Notes: generated by a model from the letters alone, not told the origin. 47,240 bases of DNA from JAFGPJ01 sp964439135 (GCA_964439135.1 CAYTNN010000004.1:1-47240), one strand, 5' to 3'. Positions 1-8,568 are shown, counted from the stretch's first letter. Translations and numbers: made by a program.

Positions 1-5
1 TAGTT

Positions 6-266
6 ATGAAAGAAAAAATACATCCAAAATATGAAAAGGTAGTGGTTCGTTGCGGTTGCGGCAGTACGTTCGAGACTCGCAGCACGGCAAAGGAAATCCA
101 TGCAGAGATATGCTCGATGTGCCATCCGTTCTATACCGGCAAGCAGAAATATGTCGATACAGCCGGCCGAATAGAGCGATTCCAGAAGAAGTACGGCACG
201 AGTTATATCAAGACGGCCACAGCCGGCAAAAAACCAAACGAGAACAAAAAAGACCAGCAGCAATAG
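6..266 (+). CDS. rpmE: 50S ribosomal protein L31, zinc-binding form
   Basis: L31 is a small protein of the large ribosomal subunit that contributes to the bridge with the small subunit. The 86-residue product starts MKEKIHPKYEKV, typical of bacterial L31, and has Cys16, Cys18, Cys36 and Cys39 in the CxC...CxxC pattern of the zinc-containing form. The core ends near residue 70; the last 15 residues are a lysine/asparagine/glutamine-rich tail. The ATG lies 5 bases from the window edge, so its ribosome binding site cannot be seen. A hairpin terminator follows at 291, and prfA is the next gene, a common bacterial neighbourhood. Confidence 0.97.
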   Translation: MKEKIHPKYEKVVVRCGCGSTFETRSTAKEIHAEICSMCHPFYTGKQKYVDTAGRIERFQKKYGTSYIKTATAGKKPNENKKDQQQ

Positions 267-290
267 CTGATTCCCCAGATTACGATTTAT

Positions 291-334
291 GCTCCCATCC
301 TGAGAAAACCGGGCTGGGGGCATTTTGTTCTTTT
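291..334 (+). terminator. Rho-independent terminator after rpmE
   Basis: Bases 291-300 pair with 311-321: GCTCCCA pairs with TGGGGGC (one G-U pair), then a T/C mismatch and two more G-C pairs. The loop is about 10 bases. A T-rich run (ATTTTGTTCTTTT) follows at once, which fits an intrinsic terminator. Confidence 0.65.
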
Positions 335-357
335 GGTCAAGTGCAAACGGATTGTTC

Positions 358-388
358 AATGACGGCACAATTGCTTTGGGCTGTCATT
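358..388 (+). other. Hairpin in the prfA leader
   Basis: AATGACGGC (358-366) pairs with GCTGTCATT (380-388), a 9-bp stem with one G-U pair, 24 bases before the prfA start. It may be a second weak terminator or part of the prfA 5' leader; no long T-run follows, so its role is uncertain. Confidence 0.35.
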
Positions 389-412
389 TCGTACCTTTAG
401 CGGACGGTATTT

Positions 413-1501
413 ATGGCTGAACAAAAAGACAGTCTACTGGCAAAACTCGACCAGCTCGAGGCACGCTATAGCGAGATCGAGAAGCAGATTTCCGAGCCGG
501 AAGTCGCCTCCAACCCGAACAGGTTTATCGCTCTATCCAAAGAGCAGGGCAAGCTTAAAACGATAGTCACAAAATACCGCCGGTACAAAAAAGCGGAGGC
601 CGGTATTGAAGAGGCTGAGCAAATATTATCCGACAGCTCCGCCGACGAAGATTTCAAAAACCTGGCAAAAGAAGAGATACCGCAGTTCGAAGAACAAAAG
701 AACAGCCTGATCGAGGAAATCACGAACACCATGATCATGGCCGACGATATGGATATCGATTCGGTCATTATTGAAATACGTGCCGGCACCGGGGGCGAAG
801 AGGCAGCTCTGTTCGCACGCGATTTGTACGGGATGTATATGAAGTACGCCGAGACTCGCAGGTGGAAGATCGAGCAGCTCGATTTCAGTGTAACCGAGAA
901 GAGTGGCTTTCGCGAAGCCATATTCAGCGTCAAAGGCCCGGGCGTATGGTCCGAATTAGGCTACGAAGGGGGCGGCCACCGCGTCCAGCGAGTGCCGGAG
1001 ACCGAGTCCCAGGGCAGAATCCATACCTCGGCGGCGACCGTTGCCGTTCTGCCCGAGCCCGAAGAGCTCGATATTGAAATTGCCCCCGATGATGTCGTCG
1101 AGCACGTCAGCAGGTCCAGCGGGCCGGGCGGACAGAACGTCAACAAGGTCAGCAGCGCGATAAAACTCGAACACATCCCGACCGGGATTACCGTCCACAT
1201 GCAGGATGAAAAAAGCCAGCACAAAAATCGCGCCAAGGCATGGCGGGTTTTAAGAAGCAGGATCTATGAACATCATATGAGCAAGAAAAGGGCCGAGCGA
1301 GATTCACAACGCAAGAGCATGATCGGCTCGGGCGACAGGTCCCAGAAAATCAGAACGTATAACTTCCCGCAAAATCGTGTCACCGACCACAGAATCAACT
1401 TATCCCTCTACAGCCTCGATAAAGTGCTGGCCGGCGACATGTCGGAAATAATCGCAGCGCTGAAAGATTACGACCGGCAGCAGCGGTTGAAAAACCTGTA
1501 A
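413..1501 (+). CDS. prfA: Peptide chain release factor 1
   Basis: RF1 recognises UAA and UAG stop codons and triggers peptide release on the ribosome. The 362-residue length is normal. GGQ, the peptidyl-tRNA hydrolysis motif, is at residues 239-241 within GPGGQNVN. The tripeptide that reads the stop codon (PAT or a variant in RF1) is PET at 195-197 in HRVQRVPETES, and the C-terminal segment RTYNFPQNRVTDHRI is typical of class I factors. RF2 is unlikely because the tripeptide is of PxT type rather than SPF and there is no internal frameshift. A GGACGG-like ribosome binding site precedes the ATG. The usual partner prmC is not next to it. Confidence 0.97.
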   Translation: MAEQKDSLLAKLDQLEARYSEIEKQISEPEVASNPNRFIALSKEQGKLKTIVTKYRRYKKAEAGIEEAEQILSDSSADEDFKNLAKEEIPQFEEQKNSLIEEITNTMIMADDMDIDSVIIEIRAGTGGEEAALFARDLYGMYMKYAETRRWKIEQLDFSVTEKSGFREAIFSVKGPGVWSELGYEGGGHRVQRVPETESQGRIHTSAATVAVLPEPEELDIEIAPDDVVEHVSRSSGPGGQNVNKVSSAIKLEHIPTGITVHMQDEKSQHKNRAKAWRVLRSRIYEHHMSKKRAERDSQRKSMIGSGDRSQKIRTYNFPQNRVTDHRINLSLYSLDKVLAGDMSEIIAALKDYDRQQRLKNL

Positions 1502-1851
1502 CGATTTCTCTTCGTGGGAGTTGTCGGGAAAAATGCCGGAAGACACTACATTAGGCAAGAAGCATCGTGAACAGAGACACATAGACGTTTTTGGTTTTGG
1601 GAGCGTTTGAGTTTACGAGACAAATAAACAGCTCTCGGTAGCAGCGTGAGAGCACATACCTGCCCTCCAACTCGCAGCAAATGTTCTGAATCGCCCAGTG
1701 GCATTCGAACGTCTAATAACGGAGATAAACCGCGGTTTGCCGAGTCTGGTTTATTGAATGGTTATACCGTAAACCCGATATCTGCTACGTGGCCAATGCA
1801 GAGCCTGAGTTGCTCTTATTGGAATCCCATCGTGACCGTACTGTGATCCCC
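1502..1851. other. 350-base gap with no recognisable gene
   Basis: This stretch lies between the convergent prfA and Nudix genes. Short open frames occur (for example 1646-1846) but show no family motif, low-complexity start context and no ribosome binding site. No tRNA cloverleaf, clear terminator or repeat was seen. Confidence 0.5.
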
Positions 1852-2274
1852 CTAATCAGAGCTCATCTGCATTAGGCGCTGAACGGCCTCAAGGGCAACC
1901 GGGCGAAAGACGGTCGGCAACGCGTCTGCGACCTCAGAAGTCGGAAGCCAATCTCTTTTCCTGTCCGTCTCCCATTGCGCCGCATTTCCAACTACCGTTG
2001 CGAGGAAAAATGTAAATTTTATTTTGGTTTCGCCGTCTGGAGCCTCGATTGTGGGAAGTTTCAATCTAAGATCCACACAGTAGCCAGCCTCCTCTGCACA
2101 TTCACGTTTAGCTGCCGCCTCCAATGACTCGCCTTGCTTCACGGCACCTACTGGAAACACCCACGATCCTTTGTATTTGCGAGATGTTATAAGGAGCACA
2201 TGTGGCTCATCTCCTTTTACGAAGCGATATGCGACAACTCCAGCTTTCTCCCTTAGTGCTTCTGCGAACGCCAT
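1852..2274 (-). CDS. Nudix hydrolase (diphosphoinositol-polyphosphate-phosphohydrolase-like)
   Basis: Nudix enzymes cleave nucleoside diphosphates linked to other groups and need divalent metal. The Nudix box GX5EX7REUXEEXGU is complete near residues 43-65 (GAVKQGE, then KRECAEEAGY), with the metal-binding REXXEE glutamates present. The 140-residue length is that of a single-domain enzyme. The start IT-(S)-R-(K)-YKGSWVFPVGAV resembles DIPP/AP4A-type members, but substrate cannot be assigned. It is transcribed toward prfA and lies next to an unrelated membrane protein gene, in a sparse part of the window that looks accessory. Confidence 0.88.
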   Translation of the reverse strand: MAFAEALREKAGVVAYRFVKGDEPHVLLITSRKYKGSWVFPVGAVKQGESLEAAAKRECAEEAGYCVDLRLKLPTIEAPDGETKIKFTFFLATVVGNAAQWETDRKRDWLPTSEVADALPTVFRPVALEAVQRLMQMSSD

Positions 2275-2358
2275 TATTAATCCTTATTTCTTGAACTCAA
2301 CAACATGTTGTTTCAACAATAGATTGTACGTTATTGTATCCAGACACAAAACAGTTTT

Positions 2359-3423
2359 CTACTCCTCCTGGATGGTCTCGAGGTTGTAGTTGTTCTGTCT
2401 GGCCCAGTTCACAATAATGTCATTTTCCTTTATCTTCGTATGCAAGGAGCTTCGACGAGCCGCTGAGCATATGTCTCTTGCGATGGAATCGAAGGTTTTG
2501 CCTATCTTTATGCCACACATTGCACGGTTAAACTCATACATCAAGAAACCCTTCTCTCCTTCTCGGTCTCGCAAATTAATCGCTTTACTAATTTCTCGGT
2601 AGGCGTGTTCCCAGTCCTTTTTTGTTTCGTCCTGTCCTCCTCGGTCTTTCAATGCATAGCCAAGTTGCCCATGGTTGCGGTGAAATTGCTCTCCCGCATT
2701 ATTGTCTATAAGCGCCTCGAAGATCGGGATGGTTCGCTCCATTAGCGACAAGTTATTATTCTTCTTCTTCCAGTTCCAATTTGCCGTACGAACTTCGCGG
2801 ACCTCCTTGAAGATCTCAAATCGAGCAGCTCGCGACGCAACCTTGACGGCTTCCTTAAGCTCCTGAACATCTTTTACTTTCTCGTTTTCGTCCAAGTGAC
2901 GATTGACTAATTCCATGGCTTTCGTATCTAACACCTCAATCTGGTCAACTTTCTTTTTGGTTTCCTCGGCGCTCTTTTTAGCTTCTTCGGCATCCTTTGC
3001 AATATTGGCCAGGGCGCGGTCAACTAAGCTGCGCCCTCCGTACCCACCGACAAGAGCCATAGCCAGGAGCTTGACTAAACCCAGAATTGAACCAGAACTC
3101 AATAAGGATTTTGATGGAGTACCTGCAGTCGTAAGTTCGGTGGGTAATATGAGAAAAACCACATAGGCTCCGGCGATACCATAGAAACAATCCGCTACCC
3201 ATCCGAGCTTGATTACATGATCCTTTTCGGGATCACGGTGGGGGAACTCCAGGCCGCTGTCGCGCACGGTGTAGAGCAACCCCCCGAAGGCGCCGGCTAC
3301 AGTGATTATCATAAAGATGGTGGCATCTGCAGACCACGGAGCGCCAATCCGCACATAGAATCCAATGAAATAGCCGACTGCAACTGCCAACGCAGCTAAC
3401 AGTATTATAATAACTGATCGCAT
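2359..3423 (-). CDS. Membrane protein with coiled coil, function unknown
   Basis: No family was recognised. The 354-residue product has hydrophobic segments near residues 2-24, 33-52, 78-97 and 108-130, so the N-terminal third is membrane-embedded. Residues about 135-215 are rich in K, E and A with heptad-like spacing (AKDAEEAKKSAEETKKKVDQ), suggesting a coiled coil. The C-terminal 130 residues are mixed helical, with EHAYREISKAINLRDREGE resembling a TPR-like helix pair. It could be a membrane-anchored scaffold. It is followed on the same strand by the Nudix gene after 84 bases, so co-transcription is possible. Confidence 0.7.
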   Translation of the reverse strand: MRSVIIILLAALAVAVGYFIGFYVRIGAPWSADATIFMIITVAGAFGGLLYTVRDSGLEFPHRDPEKDHVIKLGWVADCFYGIAGAYVVFLILPTELTTAGTPSKSLLSSGSILGLVKLLAMALVGGYGGRSLVDRALANIAKDAEEAKKSAEETKKKVDQIEVLDTKAMELVNRHLDENEKVKDVQELKEAVKVASRAARFEIFKEVREVRTANWNWKKKNNNLSLMERTIPIFEALIDNNAGEQFHRNHGQLGYALKDRGGQDETKKDWEHAYREISKAINLRDREGEKGFLMYEFNRAMCGIKIGKTFDSIARDICSAARRSSLHTKIKENDIIVNWARQNNYNLETIQEE

Positions 3424-3964
3424 GGTAGTCTCCTAAGTGCCGCGAGACGCGGCCTAACTATGTATATATGGTTTCCAGATAAGAAACAACAAATGCCCAA
3501 CTGTCGGCATAAGGCCTAATTTCCTTGCATGCATAAGCGGTGCTATGGAAATGAATTAAGATAGTTGGCGTTCTTATGAAAGGTCTTATTCAGTTTCCAG
3601 ATAACACCCCGATGTTGCGGTCGTTCGAATCGCGTCCGATGGGCTCACAACTCCGTGAGGCCCCAGTTCAACACGTGCGTATAGATTACAGTCGTTTAAT
3701 TGGACTTCGTCCCCGTCGGTTGCGCACTGAGGCAGCCGTCAGTACGAGCGCACTACTGCGAAGTTGATAATCCCATGTAAACTCGCTGTATAAATAGTCA
3801 ATATACAACATGACCTGGGATTTTCAAGAAAAATTTGTGCCGAAATATGGGGAGTGATTGCTATGCCGGTCACGATCAGGCGAAGATTCATTTGCTAATT
3901 GGATGGTTATCGTATATCATAGCGGTTCGCAAAGTTATTGGTATATTGTAAGGTCGGATTGGAT
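3424..3964. other. 541-base divergent intergenic region
   Basis: The region separates the minus-strand membrane protein from the plus-strand P-loop gene. It contains a 12-base direct repeat, GTTTCCAGATAA at 3471-3482 and 3593-3604, and a promoter-like site at 3892-3920. A 63-codon open frame at 3576-3767 has no recognisable motif and was not called. Confidence 0.5.
3892..3920 (+). promoter_or_regulatory. Sigma-70-type promoter for the P-loop gene
   Basis: TTGCTA (3892-3897), a 17-base spacer, and TATCAT (3915-3920) match the -35/-10 layout. The expected start of transcription near 3927 leaves a leader of about 38 bases before the ATG at 3965. Confidence 0.45.
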
Positions 3965-4918
3965 ATGATTATTGTCGTTACCGGGATGGTCGGCGTTGAT
4001 AAGAAGAGCTACCTTGAGGATGTCTGCCAATTTGCCGCCGGGCAGGGCAAAGAAGTGCTGCTGTGCAACGTCGGCGACCGGATGTACGCCGAGGCGCCCG
4101 ATATTCCGCCCGGCAAGATTCTGGACATTCCGATGAAAAGGCTTAACTCGCTTCGAAGGAGCGTCTTTAAGGACATTATCGCAAAAGCCGCTAAAGCACC
4201 CAATCTGATTGTGAATACCCACGCGACGTTCCGCTGGCGGCACGGTCTTTTCCCGGCGGTGGACTTCGACCAGATGCGCAAGCTCAACGCCGATATATAT
4301 GTCTGCCTGATAGATGGCGTTGTTGCCCTGCACGCCCGGCTCCTCGACGATCATACCGTCGAGCACAGTCTGAAAGACTTAATTGTCTGGCGGGAAGAAG
4401 AGATTCTCGGCACGGAAATGCTCTGCAAGGGGATTGACGAGACGGTTCCTTTGTATTGCCTTGCCCGCGGCGCCGGAGCCGGGACTGCTGAAACCTTCTA
4501 CAGACTTGTTTTCGATGGTCGTATGAAAAGAGCGTATCTGAGCTTCCCGATGACCGCTGTCAATGGCATTAAGAACGTGCAAAAGGAGATTAACGAATTC
4601 AGGCGATTGATGAAACAATCGTTTATCTGCTTTGACCCCGGCGACCTGGAGGAATGCTACCTGCCGGACAAGGCCCGGCGGGCCGGCGAGGAAGGATTGG
4701 ACTATGTCGANNNNNNNNNNNNNNNNNNNNNNNNNNNNNNNNNNNNNNNNNNNNNNNNNNNNNNNNNNNNNNNNNNNNNNNNNNNNNNNNNNNNNNNNNN
4801 NNNNNNNNNNCAGAGCCCATCGGTCTTTGTGACCCAGACGGCGACAAAAGTCTTCGATAGCATCGACGGCGCGATGGATTTTTTTAAGAAGAAAAAATAC
4901 GTCGAGGCAAACTGCTGA
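3965..4918 (+). CDS. P-loop kinase-like protein with C-terminal nucleoside deoxyribosyltransferase-like domain (interrupted by gap)
   Basis: The N-terminus MIIVVTGMVGVDKKS resembles the P-loop of archaeal-type adenylate kinases and small AAA-like NTPases, but the usual GK(T/S) is altered: GVDKKS replaces GVGKTT. Residues from about 190 on (KRAYLSFPMTAVNG, then EFRRLMKQSFICFDPGDLEE) resemble the opening of nucleoside 2-deoxyribosyltransferase-like proteins. The deoxyribosyltransferase-like core is hidden in the N gap; 35 residues after the gap stay in frame as drawn, but the gap length is conventional, so the true length is unknown. I start at ATG 3965 rather than a TTG at 3938 because homology begins there. 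deoC follows, which suggests nucleoside metabolism. Family assignment is by resemblance only. Confidence 0.7.
   Translation: MIIVVTGMVGVDKKSYLEDVCQFAAGQGKEVLLCNVGDRMYAEAPDIPPGKILDIPMKRLNSLRRSVFKDIIAKAAKAPNLIVNTHATFRWRHGLFPAVDFDQMRKLNADIYVCLIDGVVALHARLLDDHTVEHSLKDLIVWREEEILGTEMLCKGIDETVPLYCLARGAGAGTAETFYRLVFDGRMKRAYLSFPMTAVNGIKNVQKEINEFRRLMKQSFICFDPGDLEECYLPDKARRAGEEGLDYVXXXXXXXXXXXXXXXXXXXXXXXXXXXXXXXXXXQSPSVFVTQTATKVFDSIDGAMDFFKKKKYVEANC
4711..4810. other. Assembly gap, 100 N
   Basis: Exactly 100 undetermined bases. This is the customary filler for a scaffold join of unknown length, so spacing and frame across it are not reliable. Confidence 0.99.
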
Positions 4919-4931
4919 AAAGTATTCATCA

Positions 4932-4957
4932 GGGCATTTTCTGTTGCGAAAATGCCT
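4932..4957 (+). terminator. Probable terminator after the P-loop gene
   Basis: GGCATTTTC pairs perfectly with GAAAATGCC around a TGTTG-type loop (stem 4932-4957), just 13 bases after the stop codon at 4918. The tail is only moderately T-rich (GATGTTGTTT), so termination may be partial and deoC may still be read through. Confidence 0.5.
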
Positions 4958-5004
4958 GAGATGTTGTTTATAAATTGAGTAATCTCGCACGTGGCGGATA
5001 GCAA

Positions 5005-5703
5005 ATGTCGAACATTGAACAGAATATATCGGAAAATGAATTGGCCGGCTGTATCGACCATACGCTGCTCGATGCGACGGCGACACGGGAACAAATCGAG
5101 CAGCAATGCCGGGACGCAAAAACCTACGGTTTTCATACGGTCTGCGTCAACGGTCGCTGGGTGCCGCTGGTCGCTGAACTGTTGGCAAACTCAAAAGTCG
5201 CTGTCGGCGGTGTAGTCAGTCTTCCGCTCGGAGCCGACACCACAAAAATCAAAGTCGCTCAGGCCAAAGAAGCCATCTTCGCCGGGGCGGATGAGATTGA
5301 CATGGTCGTCGACCTGGCGGCGATCATCGAGAGCGATTCGAATTATCTCGCCTACCAACTGGCGAGCGTGTTGAAGGTCTGCCGAACGATGAGGCTGGCC
5401 GTGGTTCTCAAGGTGATTATCGAATCGGCCGCCCTGAGCGACGAGCAGAAAATATTCGCCTGCCGGATAGCACAGGAGGTTGGGGTGGATTTCATAAAGA
5501 CCAGCACGGGATTACACCCGGCCGGCGGAGCGACAGTCGAAGATATTAAGCTGATGAAAGAAACTGCCCCCGGGTGCAAAATAAAGGCCGCCGGCGGAAT
5601 ACGGACCGCAAAACAGGCCCTCGACATGTTAGCCGCGGGAGCACAAAGAATAGGCACTTCATCAGGTGTGCAGATTATGACAGAATTCAAAGCCGGACAA
5701 TGA
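5005..5703 (+). CDS. deoC: Deoxyribose-phosphate aldolase
   Basis: DeoC splits 2-deoxyribose-5-phosphate into glyceraldehyde-3-phosphate and acetaldehyde, the last step of deoxynucleoside breakdown. The 232-residue TIM-barrel protein has the Schiff-base lysine in VDFIKTSTG (Lys165), the second active-site lysine in KIKAAGGIRT (Lys194), and the acidic DEIDMVVD segment (Asp99 region). CIDHTLLDATAT is the usual start of the fold. A GGCGGA ribosome binding site lies 7-8 bases before the ATG. The next gene begins 4 bases after the stop, so the two are probably one transcript. Confidence 0.96.
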   Translation: MSNIEQNISENELAGCIDHTLLDATATREQIEQQCRDAKTYGFHTVCVNGRWVPLVAELLANSKVAVGGVVSLPLGADTTKIKVAQAKEAIFAGADEIDMVVDLAAIIESDSNYLAYQLASVLKVCRTMRLAVVLKVIIESAALSDEQKIFACRIAQEVGVDFIKTSTGLHPAGGATVEDIKLMKETAPGCKIKAAGGIRTAKQALDMLAAGAQRIGTSSGVQIMTEFKAGQ

Positions 5704-5707
5704 GCTT

Positions 5708-6037
5708 ATGAGCGAGGAATTTATCAGTGAGCCAATCGAGCCGGTCGCAGGTACGTTCGATACGACTGCAATGACTAAAGGCGAGCCGGGACTTCCGGAG
5801 CGATTTAAATGGAGAGACAAAGAATATATAGTGGCTGATGTGCTTGAGGCCTGGAAGGAAACGGGGCCTTGCCGCAGCGGCGGCAACGAGAGATATTTAC
5901 GTAAACACTGGTTCAGGATCAAAATCGAGGGTGGTTTGGAAATGACCGTCTATTTTGAGAGGCAGGCAAGATCGAAACGCCAAAACAAAATCAGATGGTG
6001 GCTATATACCGTTACAGAAGGGAAAAAAGATGAATGA
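5708..6037 (+). CDS. DUF6504-like small protein
   Basis: A 109-residue soluble protein. The central part (ERFKWRDKEYIVADVLEAWK, then a tryptophan-rich end with RWWLYTV) resembles the DUF6504 family: short proteins of unknown function with a W/R-rich beta-rich core. The resemblance is from memory and is moderate. It follows deoC by 4 bases. The next start codon overlaps its last 8 bases, so a small operon was once present here. Confidence 0.65.
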   Translation: MSEEFISEPIEPVAGTFDTTAMTKGEPGLPERFKWRDKEYIVADVLEAWKETGPCRSGGNERYLRKHWFRIKIEGGLEMTVYFERQARSKRQNKIRWWLYTVTEGKKDE

Positions 6038-6128
6038 GATGACAGCGATTTGTGGTTTGTTATGCAGTGATTGCGGTGCATTTATTGCTACGCTGAATGA
6101 TGACGACGCGAAAAGAGATACACGTTAA
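6030..6128 (+). pseudogene. Truncated DUF3795 protein remnant
   Basis: A 32-residue frame starts at ATG 6030, overlapping the previous gene, and reads MTAICGLLCSDCGAFIATLN before ending at TAA 6126. This matches the usual N-terminus of DUF3795 proteins (CGLxCSxCxAyIATxxND), cysteine-rich proteins of about 110-150 residues. The remainder is missing and pabB begins 38 bases further on. I read this as a broken gene left by a deletion rather than a complete small protein. Confidence 0.55.
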
Positions 6129-6166
6129 ACACATAGTTCCATATAGGCACAAATCGAATTCTAAAT

Positions 6167-7681
6167 ATGACCAAAATCCAGAATTTAACAAGAAATCACA
6201 CCACTGCACCCGCAACGACCGGAAAAATCGTCGTGGCAGGAACAGCCGCTACGAATGGTCGACGTATCGTCTGCCGATTGCGTTGCAGAGAAATCCGCGC
6301 ATCGGCAAATTTACCAGGGCTTTGTGAAGTTTTCGCCCAATTGGAATCGGCGTCAATTCTCGGCGGCAACCCGGCCAGGGCGGACGCCGGCAGATTCAGC
6401 TACTTCGCTGCGCAACCGAAAGAGATATTTGAGTTCGAAGCGGGACAGGATGATCCTTTCGGAAAATTACAAAGGACTTTAGCTAAATATAAACTCGAAA
6501 AAGATAGCTATATCAACCTGCCCAAGGGCATCTTCCATGGCGGATGGATCGGATATTTCAGCTATGAGCTTGGCAGATATATCGAAAAGCTGCCAACCTC
6601 TGCAATCGACGATATTGGACTGCCTTTGATTCGGCTGTGTTTCTACGACCGGTTCATCGCCTATGATCATCTCGAAGAAAGTTTTTGGTTGATCGCCCTG
6701 GAGCCGCCGGACGATACCGAAGAGCCGGAAGAAAAACTTGCCGCTCTGGAGCGTTTGTTAGCTGAATCTCAAAGGACTCGCATGCCGCAACCTGCGACTG
6801 CCGACCTTGAGAATATTGATTTGTCGCAAGTCCGGTCCAATATGGATAAAAATTATTACCTGCGAACCGTCGAGAAAATTAAGCGGTACATCTACGACGG
6901 CGAGGTTTACCAGATTAACTTCTCGCAACGATTCGAATGCGATTACGATGCGCGGGCGATTGAGCTTTATCATTGGCAAAACTGCTATAATCCAAGTCCC
7001 TGCGCCTCTTACATCGATGCGGGCGGTTTTCAAATCGTCAGCACATCGCCCGAAATGTTTATCACAATCGCCGACGGCGTTATTCAAACCAAGCCGATAA
7101 AAGGCACCCGGCCTCGCCTCGACGAGACTGCGGAGGCGGCCTTGCAGGCGAAGCAAATCAACGCCCGGAATTTCAACGAGCTGCTCGGCAGCGAAAAGGA
7201 GCAGGCCGAGCTGAATATGATTATCGATCTGGAGCGCAACGATGTCGCCAGAATTTGCCAGCCCGGGACAAGGTCGGTCGTCCAGCCCAGGACGATTGAA
7301 ACTTACCCGACGGTTTTTCACGCCCTTGCTACCGTGGCTGGGCAGCTTCGCGAGGAAATCACCTTCTGCGATGTTCTAAAAGCGTTGTTTCCCGGCGGCT
7401 CTATCACCGGAGCGCCGAAAATCCGCTCTATGGAAATCATCGACGAAACCGAGTTGACCGCCAGAGGCGTCTATACGGGCAGTATCGGCTTTATCGGGAT
7501 CGATGGCAGTGCAAGCTTGAATATTGCCATAAGAACAATTATTATTAAAGGCCAGAAGGCCTATGCACAAGCCGGCGGAGGTATCGTCGCGGATTCCGAC
7601 CCGGAAGCTGAGTGGGCCGAGACAATTGTAAAAGCAAGAGCATTGATCGCAGGAATAAACAGCGTGATGCATCGTGTTTGA
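6167..7681 (+). CDS. pabB: Aminodeoxychorismate synthase component I
   Basis: PabB converts chorismate and ammonia to 4-amino-4-deoxychorismate in folate synthesis. Of 504 residues, homology to the chorismate-binding fold starts near residue 55. PIKGTRPR (Lys312) is the PabB signature: the lysine marks PabB, where anthranilate synthase has alanine. PGGSITGAPK and GSIGFIG follow, all typical of the family. The first 50 residues (threonine- and alanine-rich) are not conserved in the family as I know it, so a later start is possible. No glutaminase subunit (pabA) is seen nearby. pabC follows after 23 bases, supporting the folate role over a tryptophan role. Confidence 0.93.
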   Translation: MTKIQNLTRNHTTAPATTGKIVVAGTAATNGRRIVCRLRCREIRASANLPGLCEVFAQLESASILGGNPARADAGRFSYFAAQPKEIFEFEAGQDDPFGKLQRTLAKYKLEKDSYINLPKGIFHGGWIGYFSYELGRYIEKLPTSAIDDIGLPLIRLCFYDRFIAYDHLEESFWLIALEPPDDTEEPEEKLAALERLLAESQRTRMPQPATADLENIDLSQVRSNMDKNYYLRTVEKIKRYIYDGEVYQINFSQRFECDYDARAIELYHWQNCYNPSPCASYIDAGGFQIVSTSPEMFITIADGVIQTKPIKGTRPRLDETAEAALQAKQINARNFNELLGSEKEQAELNMIIDLERNDVARICQPGTRSVVQPRTIETYPTVFHALATVAGQLREEITFCDVLKALFPGGSITGAPKIRSMEIIDETELTARGVYTGSIGFIGIDGSASLNIAIRTIIIKGQKAYAQAGGGIVADSDPEAEWAETIVKARALIAGINSVMHRV

Positions 7682-7704
7682 TGCGTATTGCGTAATACGA
7701 AACT

Positions 7705-8568
7705 ATGACTGAACAAGTATTTCTAAATGATAAATTAGTCGATATCGACAAGGCCACTATATCCGTCTCCGACAGCGGATTTCTTTACGGTGCCGGGCTT
7801 TTCGAGACTATGCGCAGTCACAACGGCGTGGTCTTCGCCCTGACGGACCACCTGGACAGGCTGTTTACCTGTGCCGACGTTCTGTCGATAAATAATCCAT
7901 ACGAGCAGGAATATATCGCCGAGGCGATTAACAAAGTGCTGCGTGCGAATAAGCTGACCGATGCGCGCCTGCGTCTGACGCTCACGAACGGGCCGATGGC
8001 CGAATCCGAAGAGCAGCGTAAATCGACACTTCTCATCACAGCGACAAAGTTCCAGTCTTACCCGCCCGAATATTATAAAAAAGGCGTATTGGTCGTGCTG
8101 TGCCCGTTCAAGCAGAATCCGATCGATCCTGCTTCCGGCCGGAAGACGACAAGCTATTTCTCGCGTATGATTGCGCTGAACCTGGCGCATCAGAAAAGAG
8201 CGGCCGAGGCAATCTGGTTTACGCTGGACAATCGCCTGGCTGAGGGCTGCATCAGCAATGTTTTTCTGGTCAAGGATTCGGTACTCTACACACCGCCGAT
8301 TAATACGCCCGTTCTTCCAGGCGTAGCAAGAAAAGCCGTCTGCCTGCTCGCTAAACAAAATTCCATTGAATTGATAGAGAAGGATCTGACGATAGATGAT
8401 TTGCTCGGCGCCGATGAAATTTTTCTGACGAATGTTATCATGCAGGTCATGCCGATAACTAAAGTAGAGAAGCATACTGTCGGTGACGGCCGGGTCGGGG
8501 ATGTGACCAAAAAGCTGCAAACGTGTTTCGATCAGCTCGTGAAAAGCGAGTGTGGAAAAAATAAATGA
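7705..8568 (+). CDS. pabC: Aminodeoxychorismate lyase (class IV aminotransferase fold)
   Basis: PabC uses pyridoxal phosphate to release pyruvate from aminodeoxychorismate and yield 4-aminobenzoate. The 287-residue protein has the class IV start (VSVSDSGFLYGAGLFETMR-like), the PLP lysine in GRKTTSYFS (Lys147), and AEGCISNVFLVKD with the conserved glutamate. Class IV members also include branched-chain and D-amino-acid aminotransferases; the adjacent pabB makes PabC the best call. Its stop overlaps the next gene's start (ATGA), indicating translational coupling. Confidence 0.85.
   Translation: MTEQVFLNDKLVDIDKATISVSDSGFLYGAGLFETMRSHNGVVFALTDHLDRLFTCADVLSINNPYEQEYIAEAINKVLRANKLTDARLRLTLTNGPMAESEEQRKSTLLITATKFQSYPPEYYKKGVLVVLCPFKQNPIDPASGRKTTSYFSRMIALNLAHQKRAAEAIWFTLDNRLAEGCISNVFLVKDSVLYTPPINTPVLPGVARKAVCLLAKQNSIELIEKDLTIDDLLGADEIFLTNVIMQVMPITKVEKHTVGDGRVGDVTKKLQTCFDQLVKSECGKNK

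Noticed and set aside
1646..1846. 66-codon frame after prfA
   Set aside because: No family motif or ribosome binding site; composition resembles non-coding DNA.
3610..3690. tRNA gene suggested by GTTCGAATCGC
   Set aside because: No acceptor stem, D-arm or anticodon arm could be paired around this segment.
3576..3767. 63-codon frame in the intergenic region
   Set aside because: No start signal, no motif, arginine/serine-rich composition typical of chance frames.
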